A stretch of 45,911 nucleotides of DNA from Chara braunii. Lineage: Eukaryota > Streptophyta > Charophyceae > Charales > Characeae. Below the pieces are notes generated by a model. The model did no database searches. It saw only the letters and a list, made by a program, of their open reading frames with translations, and was not told the DNA's origin. The stretch is taken from positions 1,164,298 to 1,210,208 of the forward strand of contig BFEA01000033.1 of assembly GCA_003427395.1 (NCBI GenBank), given 5' to 3'. A program made the position numbers and the translations under genes. Below, piece after piece: positions 9,211 through 19,100 of this stretch. Position 1 is the first letter of the stretch; every line of letters starts with the position of its first letter.

Positions 9211-10229
9211 TGCAACGAGCCTCTTAGTTCAACACCAGTGAGCGCACACAATCACACCACATGCATATATGAGATCACACGAAGTTCACACTGGAGGCCA
9301 GAGAGATGAAGACCTGGTAGCGCAACTTTAGAATTCCAACAAATTGTCATATAAGCAATAAAGAGTTTCGGTCACAGGCGCTCAACAGTGCAACCCCAAC
9401 TATCCAAAATCTCCACTAAAGTATGTAACTTCCCCGAAGCTCTTCTCTCTTCTTCCTCTCTTGGTCTTCTCTCTGTCCTCTACCTCCCTGTACCTCCCTA
9501 TCTGCATGCACCCACACTCTCTCTACTACTCAAGGACCAACTCTGCATACACCCACTATCAACTCTACTAACCCTCTGAAGACTATTGCTAACTACTAGT
9601 ATTAACACCTTGCACTGGCGCAGCTGTGCCTGCCTTCTCCCTGTCTCTCCCTCTCTCTCCCTCTCAGAGCACCACTCTGGCTTCAGCGTTCTGCCCCTCA
9701 CAATAGCGCACAAGCGCACCAGCACTTACACTTCATGCGAATGAGCTATCTGCCCAAATGAGGAGGCTGGCCAGTCCTTATATTGTCTTGGACAGAGCTT
9801 CGGCTTGTGCCAGCCTCTGCTTCTTGCGGCTTGACTTGGTTCCGGTACCACATCCCCACGTCCTGTCTGCTTTCAATGTCAGGGCCTGGAACCTTCTCGA
9901 ATTTCCATTGGTGTGCTGCTGGTTGGGCCTTCGAGTCACGACCTTTCAATTATGACACATGGTTTTGACTGTGGATTGCGACTCCTGCCTTCGGAACACG
10001 ACTCTTGCCTGTGGAAGTGTCCTCTGTTCATGGGATGTGACTTTCCAACACGACTTTTCATTATGACACGTGATTTTACCCTTGAGATGTGACTGTTTGC
10101 CGGGTGCCTGTTGAACTGCTAAAGGTACCCGACTGTGACTTTTCTGAAATTGACTAACTCGACCTTTCTTGGCCAGGGCCTCTGACTCTGAGACCCAAAT
10201 TTGGGGTCTGAATCGTAGAAGGCCTTTCA
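9211..10229 (-). repeat. 5' LTR of element B
   Basis: 1019 bp. The minus strand starts TGAAAGGCC and ends CGTTGCA, canonical TG...CA. Its centre matches F's LTR in reverse complement (the cluster of AGTCACATCCCA-like words near 9930-10100 and CAAGCCAAGAGAAG-like words near 9800). B and F are therefore related but distinct LTR families. Confidence 0.85.
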
Positions 10230-10796
10230 GTCGTTATCGTCACCATCTTCAGCGTCGCTGCCACATCATCGTCATTGTTGCCTCGTCCTCGCTGCCACGT
10301 CATCGTCACCACCACCGCTGCCATCACCGACGCAGGTGAGTCCCGGCAATTTTTTTTTCTTTCTTTTTTTCTTTTTCCTTTTCCCCCCCCCCTCATTTCT
10401 TCTTTCTCCTGATCATCGTCGTCGACCCCCACACGATTTCCCGCGCGATCCCCCGACCCTGATTCCCCACGCGATCCCTTGCACGATCTTCGCTACCTTC
10501 CCCACTCCCACGCCCTTCTACTTCCCCGCGCCCTCCTTTCCCCCCCTCCCCTTACACCCCCCTCGCGCTCTGGTTTCCCCTCTCCGCGCACTGCCGTACC
10601 CCCCCTGCGCGCTACTTTCTTGTGCAACCGTTCTCATCTCCCTGCACCTCCCCCCTTGCAATCCTCTCCCCCCAACTCCGCCTCCTGATCCCGACTCCCC
10701 CACCTCCAGGGTTGTCGAGCCCCGGCCTCGGGGCCCCGGCGGGGATCCGCGGGTGGGCACCCCCAACCCCGGCTCGGAATCCCGTCCCCCCCTCCC
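10230..10796 (+). other. Leader of element A, resumed
   Basis: Continues the A leader broken at 5463. It is rich in GCCACGTCATCGTC-type words that also occur in the leader of element H (45590-45730). A CAG|GTGAGT donor-like site lies at about 10333. The rest is C-rich. Long frames on both strands are composition artefacts without domains. Confidence 0.6.
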
Positions 10797-10828
<32 letters not shown>

Positions 10829-10886
10829 CCCCCCCCCCGGAACCCCCCCCCCCCCCCCCCAAAAAAAAAAAAAAAAAAAAAAAAAA
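10797..10886. repeat. Chain of homopolymers A24-G8-C10-GGAA-C18-A26
   Basis: Seen directly. Four long single-base runs sit side by side, with almost no other sequence between them. This may be genuine replication-slippage sequence or a basecalling or assembly artefact. Confidence 0.9.
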
Positions 10887-11436
10887 GTGGGGGGTGCACA
10901 GCGAGAGGCCGCTTCCCGTGGGCTACACCCCAAAAATGGGGTTTTGTGCCCCACCCCAGACCCCCCCCGGGGCCACACCCACAAAATGTTATGTAAAATA
11001 ATAAAACAAACAACATTTGCCTTGGAGGTATGGTCAAATTCGTAACCAAACTCGAGTTAAAAATCAAAAACCAAAAAAAAAGTTTTTTTTTTTTTTTTAA
11101 TATGTTCGGCCGAACACGTTCGGGTGGCGTTCGGCCGAACACCCGAACATGTTCGGACGTTCGGAAAAGCTCTGAACATGTTCGGTGTGCTACACAGCCA
11201 TGTAACATTTGACAAACCGCAGTAGTTAGAGCTGTTTTCTGTTCCTTTTGCTTTCTGTTTGCGGACTAATCAAAGTGAAATAGGTTGCGTTTGTAGGAAC
11301 CTGAACTTACCTGTTGACCCCAAGTGTATCTACTCCGAAATAGCCACCAATTAATTATTTATTTATTTTAATTGGTCTGTGCACTACACTGCGGTAGGCA
11401 TCCAGAGTGCATTAGTGCAGATTGTGTACAGTGCTG
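10887..11436. other. Non-coding segment with palindromes
   Basis: No gene. TTCGGCCGAAC occurs twice (about 11106 and 11130), with GAACATGTTCGG near 11144 and 11175 and CGTTCGG words between, so several hairpins can form across 11100-11190. Poly-A and poly-T runs (near 11073 and 11085) sit just before them. It may be a small palindromic element or part of element C's lost 5' region. Confidence 0.55.
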
Positions 11437-11442
11437 TAGCTT

Positions 11443-13037
11443 ATGAGCGTCGAGGAGGACACTAGAGAGGACGACCGGATCTTGCGATCGGCAAGGCGCC
11501 CAGTTGCCCATTTGGCATTAGGTCCAGAGGGTGACAGATATCTGTTCCGCCAGCCTAGGGGGAGGCAGCAGCAGCAGAGGAGAGCCAGGGCCGAAGAGGC
11601 AAGCAGGGTGTTCGTAAGTGAAGCCGCAGCTTCAGCAGCCATGGCCACTTCTGTGCAGCAGAGTTCCCAGGCTAGTAGTTCAGGATCTGTAGGGTCAACG
11701 GTCATGCAGACCCAGAGTCAGTCCACTGGCGTCATGGCAAGCCAGCCAATAGTGTCGACTTCCGATGAGATCGCCATAAAACAAGCAGCATTGCAGGAGG
11801 CACAGCTACAGAAGGCTTTAGGAGAGATAAAAGCGGAGAAAGAAAGGATGATTAGAAGAAGAGCCAGGATGCAGTGGCGACAAGCGGCTTTAGCGAGTTA
11901 GAGGAGATGGACCTGACACACGTAACTGAGGATGTGAGGACCATACGGTCCGTCCTGCTAAACGTAGTTGAAATGCAGGATCATCAGCCGGCCATCCTTC
12001 AGGACATTCAGCCAAGTCTGGCCCTTTTGGCTGGGTGAGCGCAGGCAGCGCCATCGATGTCCGGGCCTGGTGCCTGGCCCGTTGTACAGCCTCCTCCTTT
12101 TGTCCCACCGGCGACTGGGGTATCCCCATATCTAGCCCCATCATCGGGTGCGATCGTTTCCCTGGGCATGCCGCTATCAGGAGGGTTATCAGCAGGACAG
12201 GTTCCTGTACACACAGTGTTTACCCAATCTCCGTTGCAGGTTGCGGTTACCACGCAGCCTGCTGTCTCGCAGCCTGTACAGCCGCAGGGTACACAGCCCC
12301 AACAGCTAGCACAGCAGCCTGTGTCACAGGGTCCACAGCCCGGAGTGATGCAGGGACCGGGGCAAACTCAGTGGGTACCAAAGACGGCCATCACCGCTCC
12401 TAAACCCTTCACAGGGGATAAGAGGGGCGAAGACCTCGACACTTGGTTGAGGGCAGTACCGGTCTATGTCAAGTGTAAACTCACCTTGCCGCACGAGGAA
12501 TTGCTTGTGGCTGCATCTTACCTAGAGGGTAGTGCAGCAAGATGGTTGAGTGGTTAAGCACAGCTGCAGGGATACGGTCATGACTTTCGCACTTGGGCGG
12601 TCACCCAGCAATTGGGTGACTTCCTCAAGTTGGTGGAAGAAAGGTGGCATGATCCTCAGGAGGCCCAAAAGGCCACTGATGCGATCTTGACACTGCACAC
12701 GAGGCAGCTAAAGTCAGTTAGGGAGGCCACCGACGCTGTAGAGCGTCTGATCTGTGTCCCCGGCGTGCGCTATGACCCCCAGGTTTTACTCACCTCCTAC
12801 TTGAGATGCTTTCCTATGCCTCTCAGGAATCAGTTGGCAGGTGAGGCCAACCTAAATGTTCACAATTTTCCCTCGTTCAGCAAGAAGGCCCTAGACCTTG
12901 AGGCGAAGATAGGGCATGGACATAATCCCACAACGGACGGTAGGAAGAAAACACATCTTCCCAACTGGAAGGCGAAGGGCCACATTATGTTTGTCGATAA
13001 CGATGGTTCCACCATCGAGTTAGACGACAACTTCTAG
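11443..13037 (+). pseudogene. Element C gag
   Basis: The ATG at 11443 opens a frame of 152 residues with an Arg-rich N-terminus, a Gln/Ala/Ser-rich middle and a charged helix (LQKALGEIKAEKERM). Frames at 12057-12557 (Pro/Gln-rich, then KPFTGDKRGEDLDTWLRAV and ASYLEGSAARWLSG) and 12612-13037 (DPQEAQKATDAILTLHTRQ) carry the capsid-like part common to plant and algal Gypsy Gag. The frames are separated by single stops or frameshifts, for example a TAA after ARWLSG. Nucleocapsid follows at 13203. Confidence 0.75.
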
Positions 13038-13202
13038 GAGGGAGAAGGTTCAGAACCTGGCAGTGTTGAAGATTCAGGGGGTGGAGTTGACGCTGCCGTA
13101 GCTCAAAAAGGTAAGGCGACCGGTAGACGCCGCGGAGGCTCCCGGTCAAGGAGTCAAGCTGAAAACCCTCCCCCATGGGAGAAGGCGGGTCTCACAGAGG
13201 AC

Positions 13203-13400
13203 GTGTGGAGAGATCGGTATACACAGCAGGCCTGTATTCATTGTGGTCAATATGGCCATAACCAATTCAAGTGCCGCAACAAGATGGTGACCGATAAGAT
13301 CCCGCCTACGATGGGGCAGGCGTTGGGATCCTCCCATCCCGTTGGTAGCAATGTAGCTAGTACTTCTGGCGCTGCTCCGGGAAACACGTCAGGCCAATAG
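13203..13400 (+). pseudogene. Element C nucleocapsid with intact zinc knuckle
   Basis: Positions 13233-13274 encode CIHCGQYGHNQFKC, a perfect CX2CX4HX4C zinc knuckle of the retroviral type used to package RNA. It is the only fully canonical knuckle in the window. The surrounding frame is short and closed by a stop at 13400. Confidence 0.8.
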
Positions 13401-13521
13401 GAATAGTAGTTGTTCCTGCTGGGGTCGAGGTGGTGGATACACCCTCACCATCTCGGGAGATGGCCCAAGCTACTGACTCCAGCGTCGTCCCGCAAACACG
13501 TTCAGGCCCAGCCTCTGTTCG

Positions 13522-14019
13522 ATGAATGTGTTTGAGCCCTTAGAGGAGCTAGAGGAGTGGTCTAGATCAGACCCGCTAGCTTCTTGGACGGCCCTAATCA
13601 AAGCCCTGAAGGGTGAGATTTTCGTCAGCGAGATGGTCATTGGCGGCCGCAACGCCGGGGCCCATTATGGCACTTGCTCGACAAGGAACTTCATTAGTCG
13701 CGCGTGCGTTGAGAGGCTGCGCTTACAGGGGCAAGTGCAGCGCCTGAGTCGACCTGTGGAGTTGACCTGTGCCAACAAACAGCGCATGGTAGTCAATGAC
13801 TACCTCCAGGCCGTTGAGTGTTGTTTTCCGTACACGGGAGGAGAATTGAGACATCGCATCTCGTTCCTAGTCAGTGACGAACTCCCCATGGATATGTTGT
13901 TAGGTATGTACCACCTCTCTGTGGCACAGCCCCAGCTTGACTGGGACCGAAAGATGGTCAAACACACTTTGCCAGGTGAGGGACCGCCAGATTGCGTAAG
14001 TTCAAAGCTAGTAGTCTGA
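13522..14019 (+). pseudogene. Element C aspartic protease, inactivated
   Basis: The frame contains YGTCSTRNFIS where the family has a D-T/S-G-A triad before TRNFIS. The catalytic Asp is replaced by Gly and the following Gly by Cys. The later segment (HRISFLVSDELPMDMLLGM) is the end of the retropepsin fold. It cannot be active as written. Confidence 0.75.
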
Positions 14020-14079
14020 TTGAGTCCCACGGATGCATGTGTGCGGCCACGTTCTATAATTATTTTAAGCAAAATCAGG

Positions 14080-14924
14080 ACGAGGGTATGTATCGAGTTT
14101 ATGTCTCTGTTGCAGGCAAGCTAGTGAAAATGCCGCCGGAGATAGAGGGAGTAGTTGCCAAGTACCCTGATCTATTTGAAGAGTCGACAGGGGTTGTAGA
14201 GAGGTAGGTCGTCCACGCGATAAAGATTATCCCAGGGTCTAGCATCCCGAAGTGTAGGATCTATCGGATGTCTCCAGGCGAGCTCGATGAGCTTCGCCGG
14301 CAACTCAAGGAACTCGTAGAGAAGGATTGGATCCGGCCGAGTGTCTCTCCTTATGGTTCTCTAGTACTTTTCGTGCCTAAGAAAATGGAAGGGACACTAA
14401 GGATGCGCATTGACTATAGGGGCCTCAATGCCATCACTGTCAAGAATAGAGAGCCCCTACCGCGCATCGATGATTTGTTAGATAGAGTGCAAGGGTGTCG
14501 GTACTTCAGTAAGATAGATTTGAAGTCCAGGTACAATTAGATTGCAATCCGACCTGAGGATCAACACAAAACCGCATTTCAGACCAGGTACGGTCTGTAC
14601 GAGTTTGTTGTGATGCCTTTCGATCTTTGCCATGCTCCTGGCACCTCTCAGCACGCTATGAATCGGATCTTTCATGACTGCTTGGATAAGTTCGTCATTG
14701 TGTACCTCAATGACATACTTATTTTTAGTAAGACTGTCGCGGAGCACGTTGCGCACTTGGACAAAGTCCTCAGCCTCCTGCGACAGCACAAGTTCAAGAT
14801 CAACGTTGAGAAGTGCGAGTTTGGCCGCACCCGTGTCTTGTACTTGGGTCATGAGATTTCCGCGGAAGGGTTGAATCCCGATGATGCGAAGGTGGCCAGC
14901 ATTCCTGATTGGCCGCCTCCTTAG
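14080..14924 (+). pseudogene. Element C reverse transcriptase, copy 1
   Basis: N-terminal fingers/palm at 14268-14540 ([15 protein letters not shown], then [22 protein letters not shown] and FSKIDLKS), TAG, then 14610-14924 with the MMPFDLC block and VYLNDILIF. The catalytic YLDD is YLND (14703-14714), which loses one essential Asp. The preceding frame 13992-14207 holds the protease-RT linker and ends at a TAG (VVER*). Confidence 0.85.
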
Positions 14925-15774
14925 TCTGTGACTGAGATGAGATCTTCCTTAGGGATGACAGCTACTATCGCAACTTCGTGAAGAACTACAGCATAGGAAG
15001 ATTATCCCAGGGTCTAGCATCCCGAAGGGTAGGATCTATCGAATGTCTCCAGGCGAGCTCGATGAGCTTCGCCGGCAACTCAAGGAACTCGTCGAGAAGG
15101 GTTGGATCCGACCGAGTGTCTCTCCTTATGGTTCTCCAGTACTTTTCGTGCCTAAGAAAAAGGAAGGAACAGTAAGGATGTGCATTGACTATAGGGGCCT
15201 CAATGCCATCACTATCAAGAACAGAAAGCCCCTACCGCGCATCAATGATTTGTTAGATAGAGTGCAAGGGTGTCGGTACTTCAGTAAGATAGATCTGAAG
15301 TCCAGGTACCATTAGATTGCAATCTGACCAGAGGATCAACACAAAACCGCATTTCAGACCAGGTACGGTCTGTACGAGTTTGTTGTGATGCCTTTCGATC
15401 TTTGCAATGCTCCTGGAACCTTTCAGCACGCTATGAATCAGATCTTTCATGACTACTTGGATAAGTTCGTCATTGTGTACCTCGATGACATGCTTATTTT
15501 TAGTAAGACTGTCGAGGAGCACGTTGCGCACTTGGACAAAGTCCTCAGTCTCCTTCCACAGCACAAGTTCAAGATCAACGGTGAGAAGTGTGAGTTTGGC
15601 CGCACCCGTGTCTTGTACTTGGGTCATGAGATTTCCACGGAAGGGTTGAAGCCCGATGATGCGAAGGTGGCCAACATTCGTGATTGGCCGCGTCCTCAGT
15701 TTGTGACTGAGATGAGATCTTTCTTAGGGATGACCGGCTACTATCGCAACGTCGTGAAGAACTACAGCATAGTT
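14224..15774 (+). repeat. 775-bp tandem duplication of the RT region in element C
   Basis: Copy 1 runs from AGATTATCCCAGGGTCTAGC (14224) to GAACTACAGCATAG (14996). Copy 2 starts at 14999 and ends at about 15772. The offset is 775-776 bp. Both copies carry the same nonsense codon directly after KSRYN or KSRYH (TAG at 14538-14540 and 15313-15315). Confidence 0.95.
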
Positions 15775-15966
15775 GTCGCCCCTTTGACTGATCTGACCCG
15801 CCTTGACACCCCTTGGGAGTGGACTCAGAGATGCGAGGCTGCTTTCAGACATCTGAAGCATGCGTTGACGCATTACGAAGTCTTGAAACTTCCTGATCCT
15901 GACAAGCCATTTAGAGTGACCACGGATGCTAGCCAATATGGCATAGGCGCCGTACTTGCACAATAG
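15043..15966 (+). pseudogene. Element C reverse transcriptase, copy 2, with RNase H start
   Basis: Second copy of the fingers/palm (15043-15315), the same TAG, then 15385-15966 with intact VYLDDML (YLDD at 15478-15489), the connection domain (MRSFLGMTGYYRN) and the RNase H beginning VTTDASQYGIGAVLAQ. It differs from copy 1 at 9 of 90 residues in the first block. A TAG at 15964 interrupts RNase H. Confidence 0.9.
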
Positions 15967-16290
15967 GATGGGAAAAAGTTGAGGCCAATTGAGTACATGT
16001 CCAAGAAAATGTCGTCTCAGAAGTTGGCTAAGTCCACCTATGAGAAGGAACTCTATGGGGTATACAAGGCTCTGACCCATTGGAGGCACTATCTCCTTGG
16101 GAGGTTCTTCATCCTCAGGACTGCTCATCAGGCCCTAAGATGGATGAGAACTCAGTCGGTACTCTCTAACGCTCTCAAGCGTGGGATCGAAGTCATAGAG
16201 CAGTATGACTTCGAGCCCCAGTACATCAAGGGCGAGTACAACAAGGTTGTTGATGCCTTATCAATAGACCTGATTTCTCAGGTGCGCTGA
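15967..16290 (+). pseudogene. Element C RNase H
   Basis: Continues RNase H with KLRPIEYMSKKMS, STYEKELYGVYKALTHWRHY and the terminal YIKGEYNKVVDALS. The T-D-H motif reads TAH, so one metal-binding Asp is lost. It ends at a stop before the integrase linker. Confidence 0.85.
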
Positions 16291-16293
16291 TTA

Positions 16294-17150
16294 TTGAGTT
16301 CAATCTTGCGGACAATGTTACTCAGTCTTTGGTGGAAGCCTATCATGAGGACCCATTTATGGCCGAGATCATATGCAGACTCGAGGCGAAGGACAACCAA
16401 ACTTCTGCCGAGTTTGAGTTGGTCAACAACCTGCAGTTCCTTGAGAAGATGGAATAAACGTTTGTGTGTGCCTAATAGGGAGTCTTTGCGTAGTTTATTT
16501 TTAGGCGAATGTCATGATGCCACAAAACATTTTGGGTTCAAGAAGACTGCGGCTAATCTGCTGCAGCGGATCTGGTGGCCCACATTGATGAGAGATGCAA
16601 AGTTGTACGTGGAGACTTGTCAAGTCTGTCAAAGGGACAAGCCACGAACTCATGCTCCTCTTGGGCTCCTGAAGCACCTTCCGATTCCGGAAAGGCCTGG
16701 TGAGAGCATGTCCATGGATTTCATGGATACGCTGGTCACCAGCAAGACTAGAATGCACTACATCTACGTCATTGTGGATAGGTTTAGTAAGTTTGCTAGG
16801 TTAGTTGCAATGCCGGCAACAGCTAAGACGGAGTATGTGATTAACATGTTTAAAGAAAATTGGATTAGAGATTTTGGATTGCCAAAGTCTATCGTTAGCA
16901 ACCGGGACATGTGATTTACCAGTGAATTGTGGAAAGCAGCAGCTGCAGAGCAAGGCATGCAACTGCAGATGACATCAGGCAATCATCCTGAGGCAAACGA
17001 GCAGGCTGAACAAATGAACCGCGTTGTACAACACCTGCTACGACATTACATCAAGTCGAATCAGGTAGACTGGGATGAGAAACTTGCTCTCATCGCCAGT
17101 TTGTACAATAATGCAGTGCACAGCACAACTGGAGTTAGTCCTAACAACTG
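16294..17150 (+). pseudogene. Element C integrase, truncated
   Basis: Zinc-binding HHCC module (ECHDATKHFGF, then CQVCQRDK) followed by the core with SMDFMDTL (first Asp), SIVSNRD (second Asp read as Asn-Arg-Asp) and NEQAEQMNR (Glu). A TGA at 16912-16914 stands where CGA (Arg) is expected in R-F-T-S. The frame at 16927-17151 ends in YNNAVHSTTGVSPNN, after which the usual C-terminal domain is absent. Confidence 0.85.
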
Positions 17151-17935
17151 ATTCGGCCCTGCCAAGTATCAAGTCAGCCGCCCTAAGTGAAGGCAGGCAC
17201 GGCGAGGGCCTGAGGGCCTCTATTTTGGTCACCACGCAACTCAAGGAAATTCAAGCAGTTGCGCAGCGCCGGTTGGTTGGAAGAACCCACGCCCTGGCCA
17301 ACCTTTTCGAATGTATCGAACGCAGGCCCTCGGCTGGATATCGGATGTGAGCCTAACACAGGCCGTAGACAGTTGGGCGCAAGCAACCACTACAGGCCCA
17401 AGGCCCGAGTTGTGTGGACTGGGCCTCAGCCTACCGGGGCCTACCAAAAGCTTCTTGGGAAAGGCCCAACGCAGATAGGGACAGCAAGCAGGCAGGCCAC
17501 TTCCATATAGCAACGGGCCTGCCTCCGCATTTGGCATTCGGGTGCTGGCTGCATGCTGCGCAAGCGCTACTGCGCTGAAGCTCGCTAGCACTCACACACT
17601 CACGGGCGAGCAGGGAGGAGCAGGCAGCCATAGCCGAGCTGCACTGCTGTAAGCTGAGTGTGGCGCAAGGTGGTCCTTGGGTCCAAGTGGTGTAAGTTGA
17701 GTGTGGCGCAGGGTGGTCCTTGGGTGCAAGTGGCATCTGTGTGTTGGGGACCGAGGTTGTGAGTGAGACGAGAGACATACCTGGTGCTGGAAGCGTGCGA
17801 CATTGGTCGTTGTATGTTCGTACTTCGGGAAAACTGTTGTCGTCATCATTCGGCATTGTAGTGTAGGCTAGATAGGATCTGCCATCTGTAGTCTGGGCGC
17901 CGAACGCCAGATAGGATATCAACATTGGTTCCTCG
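17151..17935. repeat. LTR-like segment after element C
   Basis: Non-coding, GGGCCT-rich. It shares words in reverse complement with the middle of LTR G (42960-43300), such as GCTATGGC and the TTGGGCC/GGCCCAA series, and has a CATATAG box near 17503. A 43-bp tandem repeat occupies 17649-17734. Near 17889 the sequence GGGCGCCGAACGCC could be a primer site of another tRNA type. Termini could not be fixed. Confidence 0.45.
17649..17734 (+). repeat. 2 x 43-bp tandem repeat
   Basis: GTAAGYTGAGTGTGGCGCA starts at 17649 and 17692, with three to four differences between the units. Confidence 0.85.
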
Positions 17936-19100
17936 TTGATGATGATGATGAGACTTTACCAGCATTGTCAATTATGAGCTCTTGGTGTCTTCTTATTTGG
18001 TGAAACTCGTGATGCAATTCTGTTGTTGGTTTGAGGTCACGACTATCTGGTCTTGTGTATATGATGTTGTTTGATTGCTGAAGTTCGCTACCACCCCATC
18101 AATCCTTGCACTACGCTACCACCCCATCAATCATAGATAGGGCCCCACCCTTGATTTACTTATTAGTCATTTATTCCTTATTTATTTTTTCCTTTTTTTT
18201 TTCAAAATTTATTTGAAATTCTTGTAATTCGAAAAAACTTTGGAATTACTTTTTCGATACTTCTTTTTCAAAAACATTTTCTTTTTCTAAAATTTCAAAA
18301 ACACGTAGGATTAATCATTCTTTCTCGGCTTTTTTCTTCGAAATTCAAGAATAATTTTAATTAATTCTTTTTTTAAAAAATATAATTCAAATATATTTTA
18401 GAATCAATTAACTTTTTTTTCTACATTTCTTTTTCGTAATTCAAAATCATTTGTAATTAACTCTTTTTTGTAGTTCCAAAACATTTCTAGTTAATTCATT
18501 TTCACAAGTTTTGAAAATACGTAATTAATTCTTTTTTAACTTTTTTTTTTCAAAATTGAAAAACAATTTTAATTCATCCCTGTTTTCGTACATTTTAATT
18601 CATAAAATTCCTTTTGTTTTGAAAATTTTAACAATACATCATAATCAATTCATTCTTTTTCACAATTCTTTTTCAATTTATTTTTTCAATTTGGAAGTAC
18701 TTTTCTTTTTGAAAACGTTATTCTGAGCACTATTAATTTTGACAAAATTCGATTAATTCACAATTTCACAACTGCATTAATCCCTTTACTGGAAATTAAG
18801 CATCCCTTTTCAAAATTTCAGCCTCTTTTCATTATAAAATTCTACCCCGAACGTAAATCGAAATAAATTTGGTCATAATCTATTTCTCTTCTCGAAATTA
18901 TTTTTTTTTTTCTTTATTTGGAAATTCCTAAAAAGTCTGCTTTCTCTCTCAAAACCAATCTTCTTTAATTTTCTTGAAAAACGCTCTCGAATTAATTTCA
19001 AATAAATTCAAATTAATTTATTTGCAATTTTTTTTTACCTTCATCGCCAAATCAATTGGTGTTACCCTACCCTTGTGTAAATAGGAACTCCCCACCGGGC
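17936..19100. other. AT-rich non-coding block
   Basis: From about 18160 to 19050 the sequence is dominated by TTTTT, AAAATTT and AATTAATT words, with a sharp drop in GC against both sides and stops in all frames. Before it, CGCTACCACCCCATCAATC occurs twice (about 18088 and 18114). It lies just upstream of element A's gag, so it may be A's leader, or a separate insertion. Confidence 0.6.

Larger units (their letters stand above)
5464..10229 (-). mobile_element. Element B: LTR retrotransposon with inverted interior
   Basis: Flanked by GTCG at 5460-5463 and 10230-10233 (GTCGT if five bases are counted), and inserted in the leader of element A. The LTR at the right (9211-10229) and the LTR piece at the left (5464-5640) are both in minus orientation, with a minus-strand primer site and leader between 9207 and about 8712. 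The coding block 5695-8711 is on the plus strand, opposite to the LTRs. Most of pol and most of the left LTR are missing. The LTR stretches that can be compared (about 176 bp) differ at about 10 positions. Confidence 0.75.
11437..17150 (+). mobile_element. Element C: Ty3/Gypsy gag-pol fragment
   Basis: Gag, zinc knuckle, protease, reverse transcriptase (twice), RNase H and integrase follow each other in Ty3/Gypsy order on the plus strand. I find no 5' LTR or primer site, and integrase stops in its core-to-C-terminal region at about 17150. Its limits inside element A's leader cannot be fixed. Confidence 0.75.

Noticed and set aside
10336-11208. Proline-rich or glycine-rich proteins at 10.3-11.2 kb
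   Set aside because: Frames run through A, G and C homopolymers and C-rich leader DNA on both strands; no conserved segment.
14538-17151. Reassigned TAG/TGA codons in element C
   Set aside because: Frameshifts and lost catalytic residues occur alongside the stops, and the host RPT3 exon uses TGA as its stop; ordinary decay explains them.
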